64,000 nucleotides of DNA, taken from NCBI GenBank assembly GCA_016870095.1, contig VGCI01000003.1:180222-244221 (forward strand). The letters are read 5' to 3'. A program made the translations under genes and the position numbers. This stretch comes from Alphaproteobacteria bacterium (GTDB taxonomy: Bacteria; Pseudomonadota; Alphaproteobacteria; Paracaedibacterales; VGCI01). The notes under the pieces were generated by a model, which saw only the letters and a program-made list of their open reading frames with translations, had not been told where the DNA came from and did not search any database. This document shows positions 36,228 through 45,001 of the stretch, piece by piece (within the stretch, counting starts at the first letter, position 1; each line of letters begins with the position of its first letter).

Positions 36228-37304
36228 CTACTGGTTTAATACCGGATAGTCTATATACCCTTTTTCACCGGGTGTATACAAAGTAGCAAAATCAGGGTGA
36301 TTATATGGCCCATCCGTTTTGAAGCGTGAAATCAAATCTGGATTCGCAAGATAGAGCATTCCAAAGGTAATGGCATCCGCTTCTCTATTTTCCAAAGCCA
36401 TATTTCCTGAAGCCTTGGTGTAGCCACCGTTCGTTACAATAATGTTTTCATAAACCTTTCGAATATGCGGCAAGATCCGCTCTCCTTCTGCATACATCAT
36501 ATGTCCGGGCAAGGCTTCTAATATATGTAAATAAGCAAGTCCTAGTGGGTTGAGAAGCTCTGCTGCCCGAGTGAAAGTTGCAATTGGGTTGCTATCTTGC
36601 ATATCATTATATTGACCCTTAGGCGATAAACGAACACCAACTTTGTCTGCACCAACGGCATCAGCAAGAGCTTTCGTTATCTCTACCAAAAAACGTAGAC
36701 GATTGTCCGTACTCCCCCCATATTCATCGGTCCTTTTGTTTGATCCATCTCTGATAAATTCATCAACAAGGTATCCATTCGCCCCATGAAGTTCGACCCC
36801 ATCGAACCCAGCACGAATCGCTCTTTTTGCAGCTGAGGCGTAGTCCCCAATTGTAACATGGATTTCGTCAATAGTGAGGGCACGGGGAGTCACATAAGGC
36901 TTCTTTCCAAGGGGTGTGTGCGATACTCCTTGAGCCACTATTGCTGAAGGACCTACAGGCAATTGCCCGTCTAAAAAGTCTGGGTGGGAGACCCGCCCTG
37001 TATGCCACAATTGGAGAAAAATCCGCCCTCCATGGGCATGGACAGCATCCGTGACAACTTTCCAGCCCTGTTCTTGAGCATCTGTCCAGATGCCGGGAGC
37101 ATTGAGCCACCCATACCCTTGAGGGCTAATGGCTGTTGCTTCTGTAATCAAGAGACCAGCATCTGCTCTCATCCCATAATAATCGGCCATAATCCTCGTT
37201 GGGACAGCGTCCGCTTCAGCCCGCCCACGTGTCATGGGGGACATAAAGATGCGATTGCTTAGGCTGTATTTTCCGACAGTTATGGAATCAAATAGGGTTG
37301 TCAT
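36228..37304 (-). CDS. Old Yellow Enzyme family alkene reductase (NemA-like)
   Basis: An FMN-dependent ene-reductase that uses NADPH to reduce electrophilic C=C bonds, nitroesters and quinones. The 358-residue product has SNRIFMSPMTRGRA, the substrate-binding HxxN-type region FDGVELHGANGYLVDEF (with LWHTGR before it), GVRLSP and the C-terminal NPDLISRF. All family marks are intact. In this setting it could detoxify reactive alkenals made when lipids are oxidised, which is inference. It is read away from the photolyase genes across a 690-base gap. Confidence 0.9.
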   Translation of the reverse strand: MTTLFDSITVGKYSLSNRIFMSPMTRGRAEADAVPTRIMADYYGMRADAGLLITEATAISPQGYGWLNAPGIWTDAQEQGWKVVTDAVHAHGGRIFLQLWHTGRVSHPDFLDGQLPVGPSAIVAQGVSHTPLGKKPYVTPRALTIDEIHVTIGDYASAAKRAIRAGFDGVELHGANGYLVDEFIRDGSNKRTDEYGGSTDNRLRFLVEITKALADAVGADKVGVRLSPKGQYNDMQDSNPIATFTRAAELLNPLGLAYLHILEALPGHMMYAEGERILPHIRKVYENIIVTNGGYTKASGNMALENREADAITFGMLYLANPDLISRFKTDGPYNHPDFATLYTPGEKGYIDYPVLNQ

Positions 37305-37996
37305 CGTTCATATCTCCGTGTTTTGCCCTTATAGAGCGCGTGTGTTCAAGTTTTTTGTTAGTGTTGAAATATTTTCAACAATCTCCAAACCCATTGTCAC
37401 TCTCTTTTACCGCTAAAATACTATACAATCCATTTTCATTAAATGATAGGCAGATGGAAGAAAATTTACATTCATGAGGTTTGTTGAAACCGCCTTGAAA
37501 CACATCACAACTTCTAGAACTAATTCTATATTAAATCACTCCGAAACAAAAATTCCTGTTGAAGACTAAAAGGGTTAGCAAGATTAACTGGTAAAAAATA
37601 TTTTTGCACTGTTTTTAACTATCCTTTAAATTTTATCTAAAAAATTTCATTTATCTAGCCGCAATGCATTGTATTTTCGTGTAGGTCTCTTAAGATTGGC
37701 TTTGTGTATTGTCTATTCAGATATTTACTTTCGCAGGAAATGTTGTTTTGCAAAGGAATTTACTCGCTTAGCATGTCTGTGTGTGTTAAAAAAGGCTGTT
37801 TGTGTCTGATTGATGGCAAAACAGCTTTCTGTCTAATACCCAATATACCCCAATTAAAGACTGAACAATTGAGAAATTGTATTTATGGGGAATACGATTG
37901 TAGCTTCTAATAGGATTATTTAAAAATGGAAAAGTTTTTGGTCAGGGAATGAAGTGTTGGTAATGGCTTATTATCTGGAAACAATGGGATGGAACC
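37305..37996. other. Long non-coding gap with a small palindrome
   Basis: Almost 700 bases between divergent genes. At 37363-37379 GTTGAAA and TTTCAAC flank TAT, about 60 bases upstream of the alkene reductase start, a possible operator for it. The rest is AT-rich. A 68-codon frame at 37704-37910 has odd composition and no ribosome site, so I do not call it. Confidence 0.5.
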
Positions 37997-38230
37997 GTGA
38001 AGAAAGAATATAGCACATCGTTCATCAGCGAAATTATCAGTATGGCATGGGCTGACGACATTTCATTTGATAAAATCAAAAATGGCTGTGGCCTCAGTGA
38101 GAGCGAAGTCATTAAAATTATGCGCAGCAATTTAAAACTTGGAAGTTTCAAACTTTGGCGCAAAAGAGTTTCTGGCCGAAACTCAAAACACGATAAAAAA
38201 ATAAAACTCATTATACTTGAGGCAGAGTAA
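37997..38230 (+). CDS. TIGR03643 family small protein, photolyase partner
   Basis: A 77-residue protein with SEIISMAWADDISFDKIKNGCGLSESEVIKIMR and then SFKLWRKRVSGRNSKHDKK, the TIGR03643 pattern of a small helix-turn-helix-like protein usually found beside FeS-type photolyase genes. The start is GTG at 37997; an upstream ATG is in another frame. The next gene starts directly after its stop. The function of the family is unknown; its tight link to the photolyase suggests an accessory or regulatory role. Confidence 0.85.
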   Translation: MKKEYSTSFISEIISMAWADDISFDKIKNGCGLSESEVIKIMRSNLKLGSFKLWRKRVSGRNSKHDKKIKLIILEAE

Positions 38231-39769
38231 ATGCCTGTGCTTCGTCTTATTTTAACCGACCAACTTTCCTACACAATTACTTCACTTGAAGGAATCAAAG
38301 CTGAAGAAGATGTTGTAATGCTGTGCGAACTTATGGATGAATCCACATACGTTAAACACCACAAAAAGAAAATTGCATTTTTGTTCTCAGCTATGCGTCA
38401 CTTTGCCGAAGAATTAAGGTGTAAAGGCTATTCCATTCGTTATGTTAAGTTGGATGACCCTCTCAATACCGGCAGTTTTGCTGGTGAGATAAAACGCGCC
38501 ATAGCGCAAGTTAAAGCGACTCGCCTTATCGTCACAGAACCCGGAGAATACCGTATATTGCAAAAAATGAAGCACTGGCAAAGTGAATTTGGTATTCCCG
38601 TCGAGATTCTATGTGACACGCGTTTCTTGACCACGCATGAAGAATTTGCTTCATGGGCAAAGAACAAGGTGCAATTGCGCCTGGAATTCTTTTACCGCAG
38701 AATGCGTCAAAAATACAAAATTCTTATGGAATCAGAAAGCAAACCAATCGGTGATAAGTGGAGTTATGATAAGGAAAATCGAAAACCACCAAAGGCTGGA
38801 ATGAAGATACCAAAGCGTATCAGTCACAAGAAAACTTCTATAATTGAAGAAGTATTAGAATTGGTCCAGGCCAAATTCACAGATCATTTTGGGACCCTAG
38901 AGCCGTTCCACTATGCTGTCACTCGCGACCAGGCATTGCTAGAATTAAATCATTTTATAGATGAATTGTTACATGACTTTGGACGCTATCAGGATGCCAT
39001 GGTAGCAGGAGAGCCATATCTGTATCACTCGCTGATTTCTTCGTATCTAAATGCAGGTTTGCTTCTCCCTTTGGAAATATGTAAGGCCGCGGAAGCCGCA
39101 TACCTTGCTGGCAAGGCGCCGCTCAATTCTGTTGAAGGCTTTATTCGACAGATTCTGGGGTGGCGTGAATTTGTTCGCGGCATCTATTGGATGTATATGC
39201 CTGAATATGGGGAAAAGAACGATCTTGCAGCAACAAACCCGCTTCCAGATTTTTACTGGGGGGCAAAAACAAATATGTTCTGTGTTGCTGAAGCCGTACG
39301 CCACACCCGTGACCATGCATATTCACACCATATTCAAAGGCTCATGATAACAGGCAACTTTGCAATGCTGGCAGGAATTAACGTCAAAGCAGTGCAAGAA
39401 TGGTATTTGGCTGTCTACTCTGATGCTTATGAATGGGTAGAAATGCCTAACACACTGGGTATGGCTCTATATGGGGATGGGGGCATAGTGGGCAGCAAGC
39501 CTTATGCTGCCAGCGGGAAATATATTCATCGAATGAGCGACTATTGCAAGCATTGCCAATATGATCCAGATGTGGTGACTGGGAAGAATGCGTGCCCTTT
39601 TAACGGACTTTACTGGGATTTTCTGGTGCGTCATGAAATAAAATTTCGACACAACCAGCGCATGCCATATGTATTTTCTACATGGGATAAATTCGGCATA
39701 GAAAAGCAGCAAGCCATTCGTAATCAAGCCTCCCTAACCTTGGAAAAAATGAAGGCAGGTATATTGTAA
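38231..39769 (+). CDS. phrB: Iron-sulfur bacterial cryptochrome / (6-4) photolyase
   Basis: A 512-residue member of the FeS-BCP group (Agrobacterium PhrB, Rhodobacter CryB). Light-driven FAD repairs (6-4) photoproducts. Four cysteines sit at 351, 439, 442 and 455, each one residue from the 4Fe-4S ligands of PhrB as I remember them, so the cluster should be present. Other marks are the N-terminal antenna part beginning LRLILTDQLS, FIRQILGWREFVRGIYW, the FAD-site TGNFAMLAGI and DGGIVGSKPYAASGKYI. Length is normal. It forms a tight pair with the TIGR03643 gene. The classical photolyase of the window (42.9-43.5 kb) is broken, so this is the only intact one here. Confidence 0.93.
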   Translation: MPVLRLILTDQLSYTITSLEGIKAEEDVVMLCELMDESTYVKHHKKKIAFLFSAMRHFAEELRCKGYSIRYVKLDDPLNTGSFAGEIKRAIAQVKATRLIVTEPGEYRILQKMKHWQSEFGIPVEILCDTRFLTTHEEFASWAKNKVQLRLEFFYRRMRQKYKILMESESKPIGDKWSYDKENRKPPKAGMKIPKRISHKKTSIIEEVLELVQAKFTDHFGTLEPFHYAVTRDQALLELNHFIDELLHDFGRYQDAMVAGEPYLYHSLISSYLNAGLLLPLEICKAAEAAYLAGKAPLNSVEGFIRQILGWREFVRGIYWMYMPEYGEKNDLAATNPLPDFYWGAKTNMFCVAEAVRHTRDHAYSHHIQRLMITGNFAMLAGINVKAVQEWYLAVYSDAYEWVEMPNTLGMALYGDGGIVGSKPYAASGKYIHRMSDYCKHCQYDPDVVTGKNACPFNGLYWDFLVRHEIKFRHNQRMPYVFSTWDKFGIEKQQAIRNQASLTLEKMKAGIL

Positions 39770-39842
39770 TGTTTATATGATGATTTTTTAGATGTAAGGC
39801 TTTCAAGTGTTTGTATTTTAATACTTAAAAAGGGGTGAAAAA

Positions 39843-40460
39843 ATGGCAAAAAAGATGAATGATATTAATCTTAATGTGCATCATGTTCCAAAATCTTTTT
39901 CAGATCACATAGCCTATAGAATTGTAAAGTTATTACGCTTCTTTGCAGATTGCTTCTTTACCACTCGTTACGGTCATAGAGCTGTGGTTCTAGAAACGGT
40001 TGCAGGTGTTCCCGGTATGGTTGGTGGTATGCTTCAGCACTTAAAAAGTTTGCGGCTTTTTAAAGATGATGGGGGACGAATTAAAGTGCTATTGGAAGAA
40101 GCTGAGAATGAACGAATGCATTTGATGACATTTATTGAAATAGCTCACCCAAATTGGATAGAAAGGGCATTAATTGTCATTGCTCAAATTCTCTTTTTTG
40201 GTGTTTATTTCCTTCTTTATATTTTGTCACCAAGAACATCCCATCGTTTGGTGAGTTATATGGAAGAAGAAGCTGTTTATTCCTACACTCAGTATCTTCA
40301 TGAAGTAGAAAGCGGAAAATTGGATAATGTCCCTGTACCTCCTATTGCTGTGAAGTATTGGAATTTAGATCCCGATGCAAAATTAGCAGATCTGATTGTC
40401 GCTGTTCGAAGAGATGAAGCCCATCACCGCGATCAAAATAACCAATATGCCAACGAGTAA
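39843..40460 (+). CDS. aox: Alternative oxidase (di-iron ubiquinol oxidase)
   Basis: A cyanide-insensitive terminal oxidase that oxidises ubiquinol directly, without pumping protons. The di-iron ligands are all there: E51 in LET, E90 and H93 in NERMHL, E142 in EEEA, and E192 with H195 in RRDEAHH. Two hydrophobic helices near residues 55-70 and 108-130 fit the monotopic membrane fold. At 205 residues it is the short bacterial form. AAAAGGGG lies before the ATG. A companion SDR follows after 27 bases. It gives the cell a bypass of the cytochrome pathway under oxidative or respiratory stress. Confidence 0.93.
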   Translation: MAKKMNDINLNVHHVPKSFSDHIAYRIVKLLRFFADCFFTTRYGHRAVVLETVAGVPGMVGGMLQHLKSLRLFKDDGGRIKVLLEEAENERMHLMTFIEIAHPNWIERALIVIAQILFFGVYFLLYILSPRTSHRLVSYMEEEAVYSYTQYLHEVESGKLDNVPVPPIAVKYWNLDPDAKLADLIVAVRRDEAHHRDQNNQYANE

Positions 40461-40487
40461 GGCTTTAAATAATACAGGAATTATGAA

Positions 40488-41210
40488 ATGGCAAATTTCT
40501 TAGTCATTGCTGCTTCCAGCACTTTGGGAAGGTCAACTTGCAAACTGTTGCAAGAACATGGCCACCGTGTTTATAAAACCGCACGATCTGGCGATAAAAT
40601 CACCCCTGATTCTATTTTGGATGCTACAAATTTTGAAGCTGTTGATGCCGTATTTGCTCTTGCTAAGCAAAGTATGGGTTCTATTGATGGTGTTGTTAAC
40701 TTTGCGGGTTCTCTTCTTTTAAAGCCAGCTTCTTCTATCAATCAGGAACAGTATTATCAGACTATTCAAAGTTCGCTCACCACCTCTTTTGCAACCGTGA
40801 GAAGCGCTCAACAACATATTGATGGAGGTGGCTCTGTTGTACTTATATCTTCCGCTGCTGCCTCAATTGGGCTGCCTAATCACGAAGCAATAGCAGCTGC
40901 TAAAGCTGGGGTGATAGGTCTAATGCGCTCTGCTGCCGCGACTTACGCACATCGAAATTTGCGGTTTAATGTTGTAGCTCCCGGTCTTACGGAAACAGAT
41001 TTAACTGATAAAATTATACAAAGTAAGGCAGCTCTTGATTATTCACTTAACATTCACCCGTTAGGACGCATTGGCAAACCTGAAGACATAGCGCGCGCAG
41101 TGGTATTTTTTCTGGATCCTTTGAACAATTGGATCACAGGCCAGGTCCTTCATGTAGATGGGGGACTTTCGACGCTCAAAACACCTATTAATCCTAAAAA
41201 TCGTAATTGA
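40488..41210 (+). CDS. SDR-family oxidoreductase lacking the catalytic tyrosine
   Basis: A 240-residue SDR whose fold is clear: Rossmann start FLVIAASSTLGRST, NFAGSLL, LISSAAASIGLP, PGLTETDLTDK and ITGQVLHVDGG. The usual catalytic Tyr-x3-Lys reads Ile-Ala-Ala-Ala-Lys, so the tyrosine is replaced, and the glycine motif is ASSTLG. The serine and lysine are kept. I recall similar HEAIAAAKAG variants as a natural subgroup, so this may be a non-enzymatic or altered SDR and not a broken one. It follows aox closely and is probably cotranscribed with it. Confidence 0.83.
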   Translation: MANFLVIAASSTLGRSTCKLLQEHGHRVYKTARSGDKITPDSILDATNFEAVDAVFALAKQSMGSIDGVVNFAGSLLLKPASSINQEQYYQTIQSSLTTSFATVRSAQQHIDGGGSVVLISSAAASIGLPNHEAIAAAKAGVIGLMRSAAATYAHRNLRFNVVAPGLTETDLTDKIIQSKAALDYSLNIHPLGRIGKPEDIARAVVFFLDPLNNWITGQVLHVDGGLSTLKTPINPKNRN

Positions 41211-41288
41211 GTTGAGAATAAGGGATATTCCAAATGATGCGCGATTTTCTGTTATTTTGTTGCCGAGCTGGGGAACTCAAAAATCAAC

Positions 41289-42125
41289 TTATTTCTGGCA
41301 TTTTTCGCAATAATATGTAGCTCTCCCATTTTTAATAAACTTGGTAATAGTCGTCAATTGGCAATGCTTGCAAAGCAAGTGCGCTCGGTTATAAACATTA
41401 AAAGATTATTGAAAATACCTAGTATCACCATTTGGTAGGGCATAATCTTGCAAAGTAGATCCCCCCGCACTAATGGTGCGTCTTAACACGTTTTGAGTTT
41501 CTATAAGTAAAATCTTTGTTTCTTTCAGGCTAAGCGTATTTGCCCGACGTCTTGGTGACAGCCGAGCTTGCCATAAAGCCTCAGAGGCATAAATACTCCC
41601 CAATCCTGCGATAATTCGTTGGTCAAGAAGGGCATTTTTAATGACAATAGTCCGTTGCTTCAAAGCTGCATGAAATACTGAAGCACTTAAAGGTATGTCT
41701 CCAAGTGGCTCAGGGCCTAATGTGTTAAAGGGGGGTAAGCTCTTGAGTTGATTTGTGGGGTAAAGTAACAAAAAACCAAAACGGCGAGGATCGCGAAAGG
41801 CAATTTTATAGTTATTGGATGCTATAAAAACAACATGGTCATGTGGCCCCGAATTTAAGGAGTAAACATTAAGGTTTTCAATAATCACGCGCCCTGATAT
41901 ACCTAAATGCCAAATGAGGGTTAAGCCATGGCTAAAATCAAGCAAAAGATATTTAGCGCGGCGACTTATAAGCGAAATAAGCTTATGATTAAGTACTGTC
42001 TCCAGATTAACAGGCAAAGGATAGCGTAAATCAGGTCGGTTAGCTTGAATCTTTAAGAACGATTGTCCTTTAAGCAATGGTTTTAAAGCTTGGCAAATTG
42101 TTTCAACTTCTGGAAGTTCTGGTAT
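41289..42125 (-). pseudogene. mutM: Formamidopyrimidine-DNA glycosylase, damaged at both ends
   Basis: MutM removes 8-oxoguanine and uses its N-terminal proline as catalyst. The sequence PELPEVETICQALKPLLKGQ is intact, but the codon before that proline is ATA (42123-42125) and not ATG; the only open start is a TTG eight codons earlier (42149), which would bury the proline. The frame then ends early at TAA (41406-41408) after DTRYFQ. Past that stop the same frame continues without shift for 38 codons with the entire zinc finger (CKHC, then CEKC) to a stop at 41289. Both lesions look like single G:C to A:T transitions. A rare ATA start plus read-through cannot be excluded. Confidence 0.8.
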
Positions 42126-42168
42126 AGTGTAATTTTTCTTTATAAACAATTAGCATATTGAGAGGTTT

Positions 42169-42828
42169 TTATACCTTAATTTCAATCATAATCTCATTAC
42201 GCCGCAAGAACGGCAGGGTCCATGGTGGATTGTAAAATGCATAAACAGGTTTGCCAACTTCATGAAGTATTTTTGAACCTATGTATTGTTGTAGAGCGTC
42301 TAAATTTTTGTGGAGAATGCCCTCCCTTGCCAATCCAGAAAAACGAATAACGGCATAACGTTTTGCGGGAATCGACAAAATCTCTATTTGTTTGTTCTTG
42401 GGGCGAGGTAGAGTTTCTAGGGTGTATTCAGAAGGCATTACAAATCTTACATTCCAATGCAAATTATCCAGAGATTCTTGTTGAATAACAGGGGCTGTCA
42501 TGGAAATTTTCTCACCTTCTTGTTGTTCAACGGGAGCTGTCATGGCAATCTTTTTGCGCCCCTCATTATTGCCAAAGATATAATCTGCAAGAATTCTAAA
42601 TCCTGCTGAAATGGCATTTTTTCTTTCACCGGTTACTGAAACTTGTGCAACAAGGATGGGTGCATACTCCCGAATCTCAATGTTTTCATCTGAGGAAAGC
42701 ACTTTATGTTTTGGTTTGTTAACTTGGCTCATGATGGTACCACTCAAAGCAATAATGATTAAGGCGACAAGAAGGGAGACGGAGATGATCAGTTTCTTTG
42801 TGATTTTTAGTTTCATAGTCCTTCTCAT
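42169..42828 (-). CDS. SOUL family haem-binding protein
   Basis: A 219-residue protein with one N-terminal transmembrane anchor (residues 12-32), followed by the SOUL/HBP domain: EIREYAPILVAQV, ILADYIFGNNEGRKKIAMTAPV, KISMTAPV, and AKRYAVIRFSGL. A second ATG at 42816 is an alternative start with AAGGA close by. The domain would lie in the periplasm. SOUL proteins bind haem or porphyrin, which fits a cluster coping with photo-oxidative stress. It is read just ahead of the broken mutM, 19 bases apart. Confidence 0.88.
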   Translation of the reverse strand: MRRTMKLKITKKLIISVSLLVALIIIALSGTIMSQVNKPKHKVLSSDENIEIREYAPILVAQVSVTGERKNAISAGFRILADYIFGNNEGRKKIAMTAPVEQQEGEKISMTAPVIQQESLDNLHWNVRFVMPSEYTLETLPRPKNKQIEILSIPAKRYAVIRFSGLAREGILHKNLDALQQYIGSKILHEVGKPVYAFYNPPWTLPFLRRNEIMIEIKV

Positions 42829-42927
42829 TATATGATTGACAAGCTGTCAGATAAAATTGGCCGTACAAGTTCATAATAGACTAATAAGGAACCCAAAAAT
42901 AGGGTATCAAATAGGAAAAGGGGTTTA

Positions 42928-43519
42928 ATGGACGAATAAAAACCAGCCATTTTTTGGCATCGTCAAGATTTAAGGTTTGAAGATAATCCTGCCTTAAATG
43001 CCGTCTCAAAGCATCCGTTGTTGACTCTTTATATCTTGGATGAAGAGGACCCTTGTCTCCAGGGGGAGCATGAATGGTGGCATTGCAGAAGCTTGAGCTC
43101 ACTCCAACGGTCTTTTAAAAAGCGTGGTGTTCAACTTGTCTTCAAGGGGGCAAACCCATCGAAATAGTAAAAAACTGATCAGCGAAATAGATGGTTGCGC
43201 AGTTTATTGGAACAGGTGCTGTGAACCTCACGCTATAAAAAGAGATAAAGAGATCAAGTCCCAATTAAAGAATACGGGAATCAGTTGTGAAAGTTTTAAG
43301 GCATCATTATTAGCGGAGCCCTGGGAGCTTCAAACAAAAACGGACAAACCGTATCAGGTCTTCACGACCTTTTGGACAGCTTTTCAACGTTTGACATTTC
43401 CCAAGCTACTGCCCATTCCAGATATATACGGTTATCAGCCTTCCATTTTCAGTGATGAGATCGAAACTTGGGGGCCGTATAGTTCGATTAAATTTAATGG
43501 GAACAAGTGTGACTTATGA
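42928..43519 (+). pseudogene. phrA: Classical CPD photolyase, decayed N-terminal fragment
   Basis: ATG at 42928 is followed after two codons by TAA, then in the same frame AIFWHRQDLRFEDNPAL, PLLTLYILDEED and GEHEWWHCRSLSSLQ, the antenna domain of class I photolyase. Near 43145 and 43165 the frame must shift twice (a base lost in a G run and one in an A run) to reach KKLISEIDGCAVYWNR and EPHAIKRDKEIKSQL, then KTDKPYQVFTTFW. Homology ends around 43480 and the whole FAD-binding domain is missing. Clearly non-functional. Confidence 0.82.
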
Positions 43520-43814
43520 TGGAATCGCTCTTTTGTGGAAATCAAAATATTTGGGAAGTGTACGAGATGATGAGACAGTCTATGATCAATTCTACAATTT
43601 ACAAGCTTCTGTTGTGATGATCGAGATTGGCCATACACCTGCCTTACAACAATATAAAGATATATTACAGTCTAGGGAGAAAAAGATTTTTCCGCTCCCT
43701 TTACGCAAAGAGTTTGAAATAACTAACTTGAGCTATGCAGGTGACAGTAGTCAGGAAGAAGCAATGGGATTTAAAAAAGTGATTTTATTCGATCATGGCA
43801 AGAAATTGGAATAA
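43497..43814 (+). CDS. Hypothetical protein or gene fragment
   Basis: A 105-residue frame from ATG 43497 (longer versions start inside the photolyase relic). Composition looks protein-like, with WKSKYLGSVRDDETVYDQFY and MGFKKVILFDHGKKLE, but I recognise no family. It may be the tail of another gene fused to the photolyase relic by deletion. No clear ribosome site. Confidence 0.35.
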   Translation: MGTSVTYDGIALLWKSKYLGSVRDDETVYDQFYNLQASVVMIEIGHTPALQQYKDILQSREKKIFPLPLRKEFEITNLSYAGDSSQEEAMGFKKVILFDHGKKLE

Positions 43815-43961
43815 TTTTTTTGCATAGATTTTACATCAATTTTTTAAACGTTTAGCCATTTCTAAGATAATAGTTTGCCTCTCACTTTCAAGATGAGGGT
43901 AAATTCATGATGCATCGTGTCGTTCCTTTAATATGAGAGAAAAGGTTGTGTAATTATAAGT

Positions 43962-44056
43962 TGCTAAAAAATGGTCATTATTAAATATAATCCCATCAAA
44001 ATTAACATCATTTGAATGAGAAAAACTCTATTGAATACTCCCCACTGGTTTTTTAA
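43962..44056 (+). repeat. Right copy of 95-bp direct repeat, possible att site
   Basis: Identical to 27600-27694. It contains the stop codon and last ~31 codons of the dnaJ-like gene, which stays complete here. Looser similarity continues leftwards to about 43893. Confidence 0.85.
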
Positions 44057-44884
44057 ACGTCGTAATTTATATGAGGCGAGAGAGCTGTCTAGTTTCAAAA
44101 GATCCTCATAAAAATTCATAAAATCTTGAATATATGTAGTTTCATCCTGCCCTTCAAGAAAATCAGGGGTCGTTCTCAAATATATATAGGGGTTTAATTG
44201 AAACTTTTTCGCCTCAGCTAATGCTTGCTGAACAACGGCTTTAGCCAGGGCAGAATTTCCTGTTTTCTTCAAATAGGTGGCTTGCTGTTTTAAAATAATT
44301 GCATTGATGTGGGGGGGGCGTATACCGCCCCATAAATTGATAGCAAGAGCCTGTAAAGACCACAATATGCCCCAAGGAAAATTCCACCATCCCAATATCC
44401 AAGTGCTTAAACTTGCGCTTACGGATATAAGACTTCCACATTTTGCACAAAATATTCCATTGATAGGTATTTTTTGACTGGCTGCGAGAAAGCTCCAAAC
44501 TTTATAGAAAATGACATATCTGGGTTGTGCAGAAACAACACCACAATTTGCGCACTTGATAGGACCATTTTTGGTTGATGCTGTTGAATGATAATGATCG
44601 TGGCTCTTTGATTGTCTTTTAGAGGGGCCTTGTCTGTAATATTTGGGAGGCTCTTGTTGATAGAATGTATGATCTGAGGAATCATATAGTGCTCTTAGTT
44701 TAGGATTTTTTAGAGTATTGTAGGCTTCCTGTAGTAATTGAAAGCGAGCCGTTGTGTTGGTATTAAGATTTTTATCCGGATGAAGTTGTTGCGCTTTAAG
44801 ACGATAGGCTTTTTTGATTTGCGCATCGGTAGCGGAAGGCGGCACGCCCAAAATTTTATAATACCCTTTGCTATCTCCAGCCAT
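43964..44884 (-). CDS. J-domain protein with cysteine pairs and C-terminal membrane helix
   Basis: A 306-residue protein. Residues 7-70 are a J domain with YYKILGVPPSATDAQIKKAYR and the Hsp70-stimulating HPD at 35-37. A linker rich in Pro/Gln/Ser/His follows, then two cysteine pairs (CANC, CAKC) that could bind zinc, a hydrophobic region around residues 165-200, and a final transmembrane segment (LIQMMLILMGLYLIMTIF). It is not classical DnaJ, since the four CxxCxGxG repeats are missing. Its 3' end is the sequence duplicated at the far end of the island. Probably a membrane-bound DnaK co-chaperone. Confidence 0.82.
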   Translation of the reverse strand: MAGDSKGYYKILGVPPSATDAQIKKAYRLKAQQLHPDKNLNTNTTARFQLLQEAYNTLKNPKLRALYDSSDHTFYQQEPPKYYRQGPSKRQSKSHDHYHSTASTKNGPIKCANCGVVSAQPRYVIFYKVWSFLAASQKIPINGIFCAKCGSLISVSASLSTWILGWWNFPWGILWSLQALAINLWGGIRPPHINAIILKQQATYLKKTGNSALAKAVVQQALAEAKKFQLNPYIYLRTTPDFLEGQDETTYIQDFMNFYEDLLKLDSSLASYKLRRLKNQWGVFNRVFLIQMMLILMGLYLIMTIF

Positions 44885-45001
44885 CTTTTATCCCTTAATG
44901 CTAAATTTTATAAATATATATTTTTTTATTTTGGCAAAATTGAGCTTATCATAACGAAAATTTCAAAAAATGAATATCTGTATTGTCCACATGATAAGGA
45001 T

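Noticed and set aside
37704..37910. 68-codon frame between the alkene reductase and TIGR03643 genes
   Set aside because: No ribosome site, odd composition and no recognisable signal or motif; more likely chance in a non-coding gap.
42837..42849. TGACA-AGC-TGTCA palindrome upstream of the SOUL gene as an operator
   Set aside because: The adjoining TATAAT overlaps the first ATG of the gene and there is no matching -35, so the promoter model is not convincing.
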